From the NCBI RefSeq assembly GCF_008641045.1, contig NW_022196421.1:930001-994000 (forward strand): DNA of 64,000 nucleotides, in the 5' to 3' direction. Origin of the DNA: Pistacia vera. Lineage: Eukaryota; Streptophyta; Magnoliopsida; Sapindales; Anacardiaceae. The notes beneath the pieces are model-generated. The model saw nothing but the letters and a program-made list of their open reading frames with translations. It was not told the origin of the DNA and made no database searches. Positions within the stretch are counted from its first letter, which is position 1. Each line of letters begins with the position of its first letter. This document shows positions 22,628-33,519 of this stretch, piece after piece. The translations under genes and the position numbers were made by a program.

Positions 22628-23219
22628 CCTACGTGCTTTCTATTTTCAAATCCAAGGGTACTAAAATTGGTTGATACGACTATCTACAAAGCATTCATCA
22701 ACAAAGGCACCAAAGGTTCCACCAACAACCATAACATCAAAATTAAAAGAAAAAGAGAAAGAAAAAGAACTAAAAGCAAATTCAAAAACCACACATAAAG
22801 AAAAATAAAACTAAATATGATATCACCCTAAAACAAAAAAAAATCCACACATTCAATAAACTAACTAACAATCAAACAAAAAGAAATTATTACTAAATCA
22901 AAAACTAAACCCTATGAATAAAAACAAAATATGCAAAACTGATACAAACATGCAAACTAAATAAACATGCAAACATCACACAAACAATTAACAAGAACTA
23001 AAAAGATCTAAAGCTAAAAGATTAGAAAATATCACAATCGGGTCATGCTTAAACTTTGATGCACATGACACACTACAACGTTTCCCCAATTGCGATCTTC
23101 CTACAAAATAAAAAACAAACGCAAATTAAATTGTCCTAATGAAAATTAAAGAACACAACAAAAAATTAAACTTAAAGTATTTACAACCCAAACACACAAA
23201 AAGTCAAAAGCACGTTGCT
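22628..23219 (-). other. 5' leader/gag N-terminal remains of element H
   Basis: AT-rich, no clear gag N-terminus. Short frames at 22595-22798 and 23139-23330 on the plus strand are low-complexity Lys/Asn. Confidence 0.45.
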
Positions 23220-23236
23220 CCCCGGCAACGGCACCA
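23220..23236 (-). promoter_or_regulatory. tRNA-Asp-type primer binding site of element H
   Basis: Minus strand reads TGGTGCCGTTGCCGGGG, one change from the Athila-type TGGCGCCGTTGCCGGGG. It lies six bases inside the right LTR (which starts at 23243). Confidence 0.88.
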
Positions 23237-23242
23237 AAATTT

Positions 23243-25025
23243 TGTTGAACCGGTCGTCACGGCCACAAAATTAAACCTAAATATCATAGTTAGTGGTAAG
23301 CAGGGTCAAATCCACAGAGAGCAAGACTAATGACCTAATGTATTATTTGAGTTAACAAAAGAGAAATTGGCAAAATGATTGATTAAAACTAAGGAAACTA
23401 ATTAATTGCAGGAAACTAAAAACATCAAATAAATTGCTAACTAAAACACAATATTAAAAGCGTTGGTGCTACTGGTTTAGTTTGACTCAAGACCAACTCT
23501 CACAATTCCTCTCCTCGCACTTTAATTTCCTAAACCTACAAAGCTAGGCAAATCAATAAAAATATCTCCCGACAATCTAGGTATAATCTATCCTGTCTCC
23601 CCGTCGTCTTAGTTACAGATCGATTGGTTAAAGACTATCGTTGACTAACCAAAAAATGCTAAACCCGTAAACACCGCTAGTTAGTACAATGTTAACAAGT
23701 ACAACCTATCAACTTGTATCATCCAATCAACTAATTACACAACAAATGCATTCCTAGTGGAAATGATATTAAACGCTAATACAACTTGATTACAATCAGT
23801 ACAAAAGCAGTTTAAAGTCATAATCAACATTCAGTAATCTCAAACTGACATTCAATTATGCGAAAAGTTATATATCAACAAACGTTCTCAATGGACATTA
23901 TCAATTCAACACATCGAGCATCAGAATAATATTAAAGCATCGCAAACAAACTGAAACGAAAACAAATATAATCTGAATACAAGAAACTTAACCAAATGTC
24001 CAACATTCAGGCTCATCCAACTAGTCAAGAGCTGATGAAGAGAGCAGTGGAGTTAATCTCGATCTCGCCTATGCCATAACAGACAACCAGGAACTCAGCC
24101 GCTCAAGGTGGTGTCGATGGAGGCTGAAACGGTGGAAACGAAGCTGATCATGGCGGAGAGGAAGTAACCGACAGTGATATGATGTGAAAAAGGAGAGAAA
24201 ACGACCAACGGATAGCCCGGAATACGAACAGTCGCACTCGCCAGAAAACATTAGTTTTTCGGCAGGTCTTCTGGCAAATGGTGTCGAAAATGGGATCTGA
24301 AGGTATCGATGGAAAGCTTTGGTGATGGGTAGTTCAGGTCAGGTAATGGGGAGATGAAAGGTCTCTGGAAATGGGACAGATTGTGGCTGGAAGGTGAATA
24401 GGCGTGACGGTAGTGATGGTAGTTTCTTGGTGGTTTTGACGGCAATTGAAGCTTGGAATGGATAGATCCGACCGTGGGAAAGCTAGATCGACCACCAAGG
24501 AAGTGCACCATCACCGGATTTCGTCGAAAAATGGCGATATCACAGCTGGAATGCGAAAGGTCGAGGCGACGGAACGCGTCTCACAATGGTGTCAACGGGA
24601 TGATGATGATCGGTGCACGGGGAAGACGAACCGTTGTCGAAGAAGATTGGAGAAGGTGAAAGGTTTTGGTGGGCGGCAGCCACCAATCTGCGACCTTGTG
24701 CTGCAGTTTTATACAAATTGTGGCAAATTTTCATTTGGTCCCTACACGATTGAAAGTGACAAAGTCAATCCCAAGATTATGACAATTTGACCCCTGAATG
24801 GCATAAATGAGACAACATCAACCCTAGAAAATAAATCACATACTAATATCAACTTACACAATCTCAAATTTCATTCCAAATGTGCCAAATTAGTAAGAAA
24901 AAACTCAAAATATGATTTTTAAACATAAATTCAAAATTTCTCTTAATTATCTCAATATGATTTCATTTTAATCACACATGGGATCTTTTTATCACCAAAA
25001 TATAGTCACTTTCGTGACTCTAACA
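23243..25025 (-). repeat. 5' LTR of gypsy element H
   Basis: 1783 bp, collinear with 18001-19779, TG...CA ends, right flank TGAAT. On the minus strand this is the promoter-bearing LTR next to the primer site. Confidence 0.9.
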
Positions 25026-25035
25026 TGAATTCGTC

Positions 25036-25043
25036 TATAAAAG
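25036..25043 (+). promoter_or_regulatory. possible TATA box upstream of the RPA-like gene
   Basis: TATAAAAG lies just outside the right flank of element H, about 320 bases before the RPA-like ATG; an acceptor at 25349 implies a 5' UTR intron in between. If it is the promoter, element H landed immediately upstream of it. Confidence 0.3.
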
Positions 25044-25349
25044 CTACTAATTTTTGTATAATAATATTGTAGAATTGTAATAAAGAAATTGACGAACAAT
25101 ATTGTAGTGACGATTGTAAATCAGTAAGTTCTTTTCTGGAGTTTAAAATTACAATGCCGAATAAAAAAATTCCGCATACTATTATATTGTGATAAGAAAT
25201 ATTTATAGTATGAATTAAATTATAAAATCGAACATTATCTTATTTATTTATAATTGTGATACACCGACATTTGCTTTAATTGTAATATCTCCATTGGGTA
25301 TCATTATTTCTTTTATTGAATTGTATTAAGGATAAATTTCTTTTTGCAG

Positions 25350-28103
25350 GCAATTCATAACAATGTCTAATAATTTTCTTAAAGATATTGATGAATCAAG
25401 AGATGATTGGATAGTTACTGTTAGAGTATCTAGATTGTGGGAGTGTAGGAATTTCAGAATGGGTGATGATTTTATGAGCCTTGACATGATTTTGATTGAT
25501 CAACAGGTATAAAATATACTTTGAAATAATGTTAATATTTTTATTTTCGACTTATACATGTTTGTTGAAATTTTTGGTTTTCATTGGTTTTTTAGAATCA
25601 AGTTATGCATGGCTCGATACCAAAGAATAGGATTGCAAAGTTTAAAAATCAGCTTCATGAAGGGTCGATATATTTTATCAGAAATATAAAAGTTATACCA
25701 TCTACTCCCTTTTACAAACCTGTTGAGGGAAAATATCATATACAATTTCTCATGATTACGACTGTACAAGAATTAAAAGAACCGAGGATTGTTATTTCGA
25801 GATATAAATTTGATTTTGCTGGTCTTGATGATCTTCAGAACAGGACAAATGATACAAGGTTATTATCAGTATAGTTAATTTGAATATTTTTATTTTAAAT
25901 TCGTGAGAAATATTTTTGTACATCAAATATGATAAATTATATAGGGAGTTCAGTTCAAGGTACCCTGCATTTTTTGAAGGAATCGGAACCGACGGTTCCT
26001 TGAAATTTGGAACCAGAACCGGAACCTGTAACAACGGTTCCAGTTCCAGTTCTAGGTACCCTATAAAATTACAATTACCCCCCAAAAGTTTTTTGAATGG
26101 CAAAAAACCCTTAAAAACTTACAAATACCCCGCCACCTGACACTTGTTAACAAAAATAAAATTACAAATTATAAATTCGAAATTACAAACTCCATTACTT
26201 TGTAAAGGTAGATTCTCAAAAGTCAAACCAACTTAATTTAAATGTTATGAAATATAAATATAAATGTATTCACATTACTTTTTCTACAAAAGTTTTTATA
26301 AACCCCCCTACTCTTTAATTTTATTTTATATTAGTCTCGGTTCCGGTTCCGATTCCAATTCCAATTTTGATTCCTAAGTATAGGAACCAGAACCGGTGGA
26401 ACCAAACCCCGGGTACTCATCAGTTCCGGTTCTAATCGGTTCTTTTGAACACCCCTAAAATTATATGCAGATATCATTGGAGTTTTAAATGCAATAGGAG
26501 AAATTGAAGAGATCAAATCAACAAAGACTAAAAAAAGAGACATCAGATTGCAGATGGCAGAGTAAGTTCTTTTGTTAATATTTTTACATTCTTCTTCCAC
26601 TTTAAATAATTTACACTGATATTAATTTCAGGGAAGTAGTTGACATTACGTTATGGGGAAAGTTTTCTGAAGAAATAGGTGAAGATTTGCAATCAGCAAG
26701 TACCAATCCAATTGTCATAATAGTTACTTCAATGAATGTTAAAGATTTCCAAGGTAATAAAAATATATTACATGGAATTAATATATTTTCGATTACTAAT
26801 TTATGTTTTTTTTCCATACAAGACGATTATATCTAAATACAACCTCGGCATCTCGAATTTATATAAATTTAGATATTGGGGAGGTGCATTCTCTACAAAA
26901 ATAGTATGTGTTTAAGAAATAGTCCTTTAAAGTAATTTCATGGATAGAATGATATTTAACATTTTATCTACTCTTTGTTATTTTAGAATGAAAATTCTAC
27001 CAGTAATTCAATTATAGAAAAAGATTGTGAATCAAGTTCCGATTGAGAAGGAAATGTTTGAGAATAAAACATCACTGAAACATGTTACCAATCTCCTGTG
27101 GCATGATGTTGATGAGGTACATTATTCACTCAAAACGTTAAACTGATTATTATAACATAGTTTGTGAACAAAAATTATAATTGTATAGGTGATGGAGTAT
27201 ACAATTAAGGCCAAGATAATCGAAGTTGATGATAGATATGGTTGGTGTTACAATTCCTGCACCTATTACAAGAAGAAAATTCATGATATTAATACCTATT
27301 TATATTGTGACAAATGCAATAAGGAATCGAAATCTCCTCAAATGAGGTATAGTATTATTTATTTTTTAGTGTTTGTAATTATGTATTGTTAATGCAATAA
27401 GGAGTATATTCAGTTTCAGACATTTATTTGTAACAATGTTTAGTCAATGTTATAACAGGTACAAGGTAGAAATGAGAGTGTCAGATGGAACTGTCAAAGC
27501 AACTTTTATATTGTTTGATACAGTGATGTAGAGATTTGTTGGGTTATCATGTTTGCAATTGTTGAACAAACAAGGTAATGATCAGAAGAATATCCCAAAA
27601 GTTTTAAGTGAGCTATCTGGACAGATGTCCGTTTTTAAGATCAAGTTGAGAATTATGGATCTGAAGGAAGGATACAAATCTTATACTGTGACGAAACTTT
27701 TTTCGATTGATGAGAATCTTGAGGATGAATATAAATTGCGAGAATTGCAAAAGGTTAGTATAATTTTTATTCTTAAATAGGTAATTTTCATAATTTTGAA
27801 GTGATATCAATGTTTTGTAAAAAACAACAGGCAAACAATGGAGAATATGGATCACAATCCTCACGGTCAAGCATGACTGAATACGAAATATTGACACGAA
27901 AAATCAAGGATGTGTTTGGAAAAATGGTGGCAGGAGTTGATGTTGATGATGCTGAAGACAGAATAGAGAATTCTTGTACAGACATGTTAGACACATTGAA
28001 AGAGAGGGAACGAGGAAATGAACAGAAAGAAAATGATGATGAGAATGTTAAAAGTAGCAATAGGAGTTACAAAAGCAACCCGAGAAAAAAGTTGAAGTCT
28101 TGA
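25350..28103 (+). pseudogene. Replication protein A 70-kDa-like (Helitron-type RPA), intron-bearing, decayed
   Basis: RPA large subunits bind single-stranded DNA through OB folds; many plant Helitrons carry one. ATG at 25363, after an acceptor at 25349. Exons seen: 25363-25506 (SRDDWIVTVRVSRLWE, first OB fold), 25596-25858, 26471-26561 (IIGVLNAIGEIEEI), 26632-26753 (VVDITLWGKFSEE, second OB fold), about 26825-26900 (SRIYINLDIGEV), 27189-27346 (zinc-ribbon part), 27459-27753 and 27831-28103 (acidic, Lys-rich tail ending at TGA). The last three exons join in phase. Damage: exons 2-3 and 4-5 do not join in phase, TAG at 27529 is in frame, and the zinc ribbon reads CNSCTYY..CDKC-like with one Cys changed to Tyr. 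A hAT MITE sits in the second intron. The order DUF223/OB folds then C-terminal RPA domain fits the family. Confidence 0.82.
25942..26457. mobile_element. hAT-superfamily MITE with GGTTCC/GGAACC subterminal repeats
   Basis: 516 bp flanked by a perfect 8-bp duplication AAATTATA (25934-25941, 26458-26465). Ends are TAGGGAGTTCAG... and ...TTGAACACCCCTA, imperfect inverted repeats of the common hAT form TAGGGGTGTTCAA. Both subterminal parts are full of GGTTCC/GGAACC, which could bind transposase. No transposase frame. It sits in an intron of the RPA-like gene, just before exon 3. Confidence 0.88.
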
Positions 28104-28255
28104 TAAAGTGATCATGTCACGTTTGATTGATTAAGTGTATAGTGTAATTGAGACTTCACTTGTGTAAATACTTTATCTTGATTCATGGATGCCAACATAA
28201 ATAAATATAACATTAAATTGCAATTAGTATAAAATAGTGAACAAACTATTTCGCA

Positions 28256-28259
<4 letters not shown>

Positions 28260-28295
<36 letters not shown>
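28260..28295. repeat. (GA)n microsatellite, ~18 units
   Basis: Uninterrupted AG/GA dinucleotide run. In the duplicate (45219-45254) the same place is mostly poly(A) with a short GA tail. Confidence 0.95.
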
Positions 28296-28296
<1 letters not shown>

Positions 28297-28380
28297 ATTC
28301 TAGGGAAATCAGATATATTGGTTGCAATTTCAATTTCAAGGCTTGTTTAGATAAAACAAGTCAAACTAATGAGTGACATC

Positions 28381-28451
28381 AAAATCAAGATATGATTGTT
28401 GTAATCCCATATCTGTATCATACGGGATTAGAACAATCATATTTTGATTTT
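28381..28451. repeat. 28-bp inverted repeat (hairpin) with 15-base loop
   Basis: Left arm 28381-28408 and right arm 28424-28451 pair over 28 bases with two mismatches (core GATTGTTGTAATCCC / GGGATTAGAACAATC). A second copy is at about 45347-45418. It could be a tiny MITE or a transcript hairpin; no target duplication was recognised. Confidence 0.85.
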
Positions 28452-29149
28452 TATGATGGTTTTTAACCACAAGATTTTTAATAATTACATAGGGATTCAA
28501 AAATTTGGAATTGAATATTCAGCAATTCAAAATTTTTATTCTTAAATAGTTAAATTGATTGAACCTTTGACTCTACGAACGATCAAGTTGTATGTTTGAA
28601 ATATGAAATATGATTGAATTACATAATGCAAAACAACAATAGAAATACAAAAAGGTGATTAATAATCGGGTATAATTCTAGGTTCGACATATTGTTTACT
28701 ACAATTAGTATAAAACGTTATGGTTTAGTTTTGATATTTTGAGCCATATTAGATAGTGTATTACTTCATAGATGTTACTGTGAAACAATTAAATGCGTGT
28801 TGTCCCCTGAAATTCATGTGATTTTATGTCAATATTTATTCATGGGATGAGATTTGTTTGAATTATAGTTTATTGATAGTAATACATCATTGAGGAAATA
28901 CAATTTTCTAAGATAGATTATCACAACATTAATAGTTCGATATACTTTTATATCTGAAAATCTAATTTTTTTTTTAAAAATAATTATGAAATTATGAAAT
29001 TTATAATCAATTATAGTTTTCAAATTATTAAATTTTTTTTTACTGTTTTAAATGATAAAAACAAGTATAACATATGTTTGTGGTTGGTCCTGCAGTAGGA
29101 CCATTATCCATTTAATTTAAGTAAATTTTTCAATAATGTTATATCAGGA

Positions 29150-29380
29150 AAATGTAGATGTGAGTATGTCTAACAGAAATGCGAAAGTAACTTTTATGTT
29201 GTTTGATATAGTAGTCCAGAAATTAATTGGATTATCATGTTCTCAATTATTAAACAAACAAAATGTTTGAATGAACTGTGTGAACATATGTTTATTTTGA
29301 GAACTAGACAGGAGGTTACTGATTTTAAAGAAATATATGAATCCTATGTTGTGAGTAAAGTTTAGGTAGACAATGTTGAA
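29150..29380 (+). pseudogene. second RPA-like C-terminal relic
   Basis: Translation AKVTFMLFDIVVQKLIGLSC then SQLLNKQNV parallels KATFILFDTVM.RFVGLSCLQLLNKQGN of the RPA-like gene at 27500-27570. A stop follows (TGA after QNV) and the frame shifts through CVNICLF. Only this one exon remains, so there was once a second, related RPA gene or a partial duplication. A copy lies at 46107-46330. Confidence 0.72.
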
Positions 29381-29796
29381 CTTGAAAATTGTTATAATAG
29401 AAGATCGGTATAAATTTTAAGTTTAAATAGTTGATCTTGATAATATTCAAGTGATATTAAATATCATGCATAATTCACTACAAAATATTGACATCAAATG
29501 TAAAAAAACATGTCTACAAATATAATATTGATTATACAAGCAGATGATGCTGAAAATATAATTAGAACATTTTTATACAATTGTATTAGGGGTATCAAAA
29601 AAGAGAAAAAGAACTATATTAAAAGCAATCCAAAAGAAACAACATAACGTTGCAATATTCATGCAAAAAAGCTAGCCAAATATTTTTTGGGTTCACATAA
29701 AAACTATAAAAGCAGTTCAAAACAAACAACATTAAAATTTTCATAAAAGTATTCATTTCATACGTAATAGCTTAAATACATAAGCAAATTGTGTCA

Positions 29797-30658
29797 TCAT
29801 TTGTGAATATTCTTTCTCTTGCTTGATGGGGGTCTACCTTTGCGATGAGGTTGTTGCTCATGCGCTAGTTGCGAGAATACATTGACGGTGTCTTGAACTT
29901 CTACTGAATCTGCTGGTAAGATTGTGTTCTTCTGTTTACTCATCAATTCTAGACATAATCCAATGTACTTCTCTGCCTGCAAGCAAACAAAATAAACACG
30001 ATTTTTCTAATCTTCTCAAGTGTTCAAATTTGTTTCACCAATTTCATATATTAAATATAGTTTGTGCAAAGACATATTATTTTGCTATAAAAATATTGTG
30101 AGTTTATAAAAGTTATAAAACAACGTATTTGATTAATAATGTGTAGAAATCATACTACTTCAAGTTTTCCAGATGCATTTTGTAGTTTCAATGCCAATTG
30201 ATGATTTTCTTCTATTAAGGTTTCAACCTGAATTTGAGTGAAAAGAAAATCATTAAGATCATTAACAACACTTAAATAGACATAGCATTTTAAATCATCT
30301 AAAAAAGCAAATCATATTCTACCAGAATCTCTACACCTTCTTCTGGGATTCGAAGTACAAATCTTTGTATCTGGTTTGCTGATTTTTTGATTACGTGTAT
30401 CAAATGGTCAACCTTTGCTTTCAAATTTTCAATTGTATTACTTGGTTTAGGCTCTTTTATCTGCTGAGGTGATTGCAATTCGATCTCTTGGTCGCTGTCA
30501 GTGAAAACCACTGATTCTATCACATGTTGAATGTCGTCATTGTGAGTTTCCACAACTGTTCCTTGAAGTCTTGCAGAGCACCTACCAACTTTCTTCCGTT
30601 TAGTTTTCGCAACTGTTCCTTGAAGTCTTGTCATCCTTTTGTGATTCGTCTTTTCCAT
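29797..30658 (-). CDS. Coiled-coil protein of unknown function, three exons, 194 codons
   Basis: I do not recognise the family. Exon 1 is 30658-30323 (112 codons, ATG at 30658), exon 2 is 30227-30159 (23 codons) and exon 3 is 29976-29797 (59 codons plus TAA). All three introns/exons are in phase 0 with donors GTAGAA and GTAGTA and acceptors TTCAG and TGCAG, so the reading stays open throughout; in this decayed region that is notable. The N-terminus is basic (KTNHKRMTRL..KTKRKKVGR, a nuclear-signal-like stretch) with a 9-residue repeat RLQGTV(A/V) at residues 9-15 and 31-36. The middle (IENLKAKVDHLIHVIKKSANQ, then VETLIEENHQLALKLQ) has heptad spacing typical of a coiled coil. The tail is basic (HRKGRPPSSKRKN, AT-hook-like GRP). 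Part of exon 3 is repeated at about 46770-46905. It may be a Helitron accessory or a captured host gene. Confidence 0.65.
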
Positions 30659-31990
30659 TATACTAAGATTACATAATAAAGCAGATCAAATACAAAACTG
30701 AAATATATTAATGAGAAAAACAACTAGTAAAAAAAAAAAAAAACACAAAGAAAAGCATCGTTATCTCAAACAAGAAATTTCTCTCTAAAAATTATTGTAA
30801 CAAGTTATTTTTTGTTTCTTCCCTTTTTGTGACCCTTCAAGTATTGATTTCTTATGAATGGTAAACCTAGGTTTTCATTTTTGATAATGCTTGATTCAAA
30901 TTTTTGTACAGATGTTATAATTGCATAGAAATAACTTCAATTGGTAGGAATGCCCATCAAATACAACTGTATACTATAACATTAAACAAAATTTCGCGAT
31001 AGATTACAGAAACAAACATATGAAAATACTACCAAAAACAAAGAACAGTATTGAAAAGAGGGATGAGATATACAATAACTAATTCGGCAATTTAGAAAAT
31101 CTCGACGCGAAAGCTTCAAACCTTTTGAGAGAAAATCGACACTAACAGAAGAGAAAGCTGAAACGATTACACTGAAAGCGTGCTCGATAGACAATGGGCA
31201 TGAACATGGCTTAAAGAAATAGAAAATGTGTTAGATAAAGAAACACATGATAAATGAATATAATAATGAAACATAAATGATTGTAAATCTGTTGACTGTA
31301 GAAAACCGGTTGGACCGATGTTTTTGAAATAGCAGGTGCACGTTTTACTAAAATAATATTTAATTTTTTTACGAATACTCCAAAGATATTGCAAAAATTA
31401 GGTGAAATATGCTTAATTCAAATAAGTCAACTAGGGAAATATAACTGGAACGAAAAACTAAAATGTCATTACTAATTTAATGAAGTATTTTACCTAATTA
31501 ATATAAAACCATCAAGCAAATTAAAATAACAAATTACTTTAATATACAGTTTCATATTAATTGAGTTTGATAATGTTTATAAACATTATATCATTCATTG
31601 AACTATAACATTCTTACCATTGGTCTACTAAACAATTAATAATAACTTATAAAGAAGAGCTTAAATAAGAAGAGAAAACGAACATATGGAAAACAATCAG
31701 ACATGTACTATTATAATTTTTATTACTATTTCTTTTGTTGGCTTTCCAGATGTAATAATTTATTAAATCGATGAAACGTTTCAAGTCAGTGCATGTTACC
31801 TCAGTTGGGATTTTGATGTTTTAGGGTTCTTCAATCATCATATTCATTTAATAGGACATATCTGTTTGTTTTCCATGTGTTCATTTTCTCTTCTTATTTA
31901 AGTATTCTCGAAACTGTATGTATATATAAGTATCAGTCTCAACTTCTATTCATAAAACTTTTATACGTTTGTACACTCTCTTTATCTGTT
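30659..31990. other. AT-rich spacer between two divergent genes
   Basis: Upstream of the minus-strand coiled-coil gene and the plus-strand gene at 32012, so it would hold both promoters. I see a plus-strand TATA box near its right end (listed) and no other feature; the frames at 30982-31394 have no recognisable content. Confidence 0.4.
31922..31931 (+). promoter_or_regulatory. TATA box candidate
   Basis: TATATATAAG lies about 85 bases upstream of the ATG at 32012, a usual plant spacing. Confidence 0.4.
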
Positions 31991-32011
31991 TTAGCTTTAA
32001 TTTGTTCGATA

Positions 32012-32561
32012 ATGGCTAGAGATAAAGGAGACCTACAATAGATTTTGAGCGACATCGACAAGAATGTTACCGATATAAACACTGCGAAAACAAAAATAAG
32101 AGAAGGCACGCATTTGTTGGTCTGGGTCATGAATTATATAGTCACCGTTGTTTTGGATCTGAAAGCAAAGGATACTTTGCTTTCTACAGATGAGGAACGA
32201 CTTGGAATGGGAAGACGTCAAGAGAGAAGGTAATACAAATGTTATGTAATATAAAACTAAACAAAAAATATTATAAACTCTAAACATTTAAGTGACTTAT
32301 TTATTTGGAATTCAATTTTATATTATGCTATTATTTTCATATATATACAGTTATAATGCAATTTGTATTTCTAGCATGTTTAAATATTTGTTGAAATTCA
32401 TATGTTTTTTTAAACCTGTTGGTACGGCAATGGGTTACAAACAAAAGGAGTTCAAACAGATACTAACAAATGTTCGCAACAACATTGAAAATCTAAATGG
32501 TACAAGAGAAAAATGCAACGATATGATTGATGCTTTATTTGAAATCGTGGATGATGTTTAA
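32012..32561 (+). pseudogene. small two-exon gene of unknown function with an early stop
   Basis: ATG at 32012, then a TAG after nine codons (32039-32041). In the same frame reading continues ILSDIDKNVTDINTAKTKIR .. MGRRQER to a donor-like AAG|GTAATA near 32229. A second open piece (about 32417-32561) reads MGYKQKEFKQILTNVRNNIE .. CNDMIDALFEIVDDV then TAA. The two are similar in style (short helical repeats rich in Asn/Ile/Lys), suggesting one helical protein. I cannot fix the acceptor with certainty. No family recognised. Confidence 0.45.
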
Positions 32562-32997
32562 GCTTATCGTTGCTGGTCTTAATACACGAGAGTATTCAAT
32601 TGATCTCAAAAAAGAAAAATCAGAATGTTCTGATCAGATGACTACAAATCCTGAATCTACACCATTTTCCGAACCTTGATAAATATATAAGGCAATGTAC
32701 AGATGTATTTTGATATTAAAATATATTAAACGGATCTCTGTTCTTGTATAATTTTTTTTTTTTTTTTTGTTTACTCTTTGAAATTATTTTCCATTGGTTA
32801 AACAATAGGATTGCAATATTGTAATACCAGTATTTCAATATTTGTTGATACAATCCAAGTTAATGTTCTTAAGAGTGTACCAGTGATTAACCAAGTACAG
32901 GTTGCATAGCAATTACAATAGCTCCACACACAGTTTAGTAATAATATATCAGGGAATATTTTTACAGATACAAACATAAATCACTATGAAACATAAC

Positions 32998-33407
32998 CTA
33001 ACAAACACCATCATTCAACACAATCCTTGATGACATCAAAAGCTCACCAAATGGACTCACATCAATATGCTTTTCAATATTCTTCTTAAAGTCAATCCCA
33101 CATTGCCTCAACATCTCCACTAAATCACTTGCAAACCACAAGTAGGTAAATTTCCATTGTCGTTCGAAAACGTTAGCCCCAATCAAATGAATTTCAACAT
33201 AACTTTCAACGTCTGGTACTTATAATCACTTATATTTATATTATTGAAACTCCCAGACAAACACAAAACAACACTAGCAAACTCGGTACCCACGGCTACA
33301 TAATCCTACTTATCAACAATTTCATGAATTTAAGCAAATTCCTCTTCGAGATTATCATTCGATACCTCTCATATGTGAATCGAATTGCCCTTCGGGAAAA
33401 TTGATAT
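32998..33407 (-). pseudogene. CCR4-associated factor 1 (CAF1/POP2 deadenylase) fragment
   Basis: CAF1 is the DEDD-type poly(A) exonuclease of the CCR4-NOT complex, about 270-280 residues. Minus-strand frames give, in order, PKGNSIHI (33395 on), NDNLEEEFA, IHEIVDK, DYVAVGTEFA, SGSFNNINISDYKYQTLK, GLTFSNDNGNLPTCG, then SDLVEMLRQCGIDFKKN and HIDVSPFGELLMSSRIVLND ending at TAG, 32998. This covers about the first half of the protein and stops where WVTFHSGYDF would follow. In-frame stops (after HI, EEEFA, IVDK) and at least two frameshifts are present. The first catalytic motif DTEF reads GTEF, so Asp is lost. Plant CAF1 genes are often intronless, so lack of introns does not prove retroposition. 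Placed inside the Helitron-type locus, it looks like a captured gene fragment. Confidence 0.82.
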
Positions 33408-33519
33408 TTCTAAAACAAAAAATCCAGATCTGAACAAAAAATATTTGATGGAAGTACTATAAGAATCAAATCCGTAAACAAACTATAAGTAACAACAAAC
33501 TTCAAGGAACGTCCACATT

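Larger units (their letters stand above)
18001..25025 (-). mobile_element. Ty3-gypsy element H (Athila/Tat-like), both LTRs, pol missing
   Basis: Two long direct repeats (18001-19779 and 23243-25025) start TGTTGAACCGGT and end CTCTAACA. They are flanked by identical TGAAT (17996-18000 and 25026-25030). A tRNA-Asp-type primer site lies inside the right LTR, so the element runs on the minus strand. Only 3463 bp separate the LTRs, and this holds a broken gag with no protease, RT, RNase H or integrase; an intact Athila/Tat element has about 5 kb more. It would have needed proteins from another element to move. The LTRs differ by scattered substitutions and small indels (for example CCGGTTGCC/CCGGTCGTC at the start), so it is not very recent. 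Confidence 0.9.
28104..29149. other. AT-rich spacer after the RPA-like gene
   Basis: Holds the GA tract and hairpin listed separately, and nothing coding. The same stretch recurs at 45064-46110 with a few substitutions. Confidence 0.6.

Noticed and set aside
28381..28451. Helitron 3' terminal hairpin
   Set aside because: The stem is longer than usual and no CTRR terminus follows within a few bases; I saw no definite Helitron end anywhere in the window.
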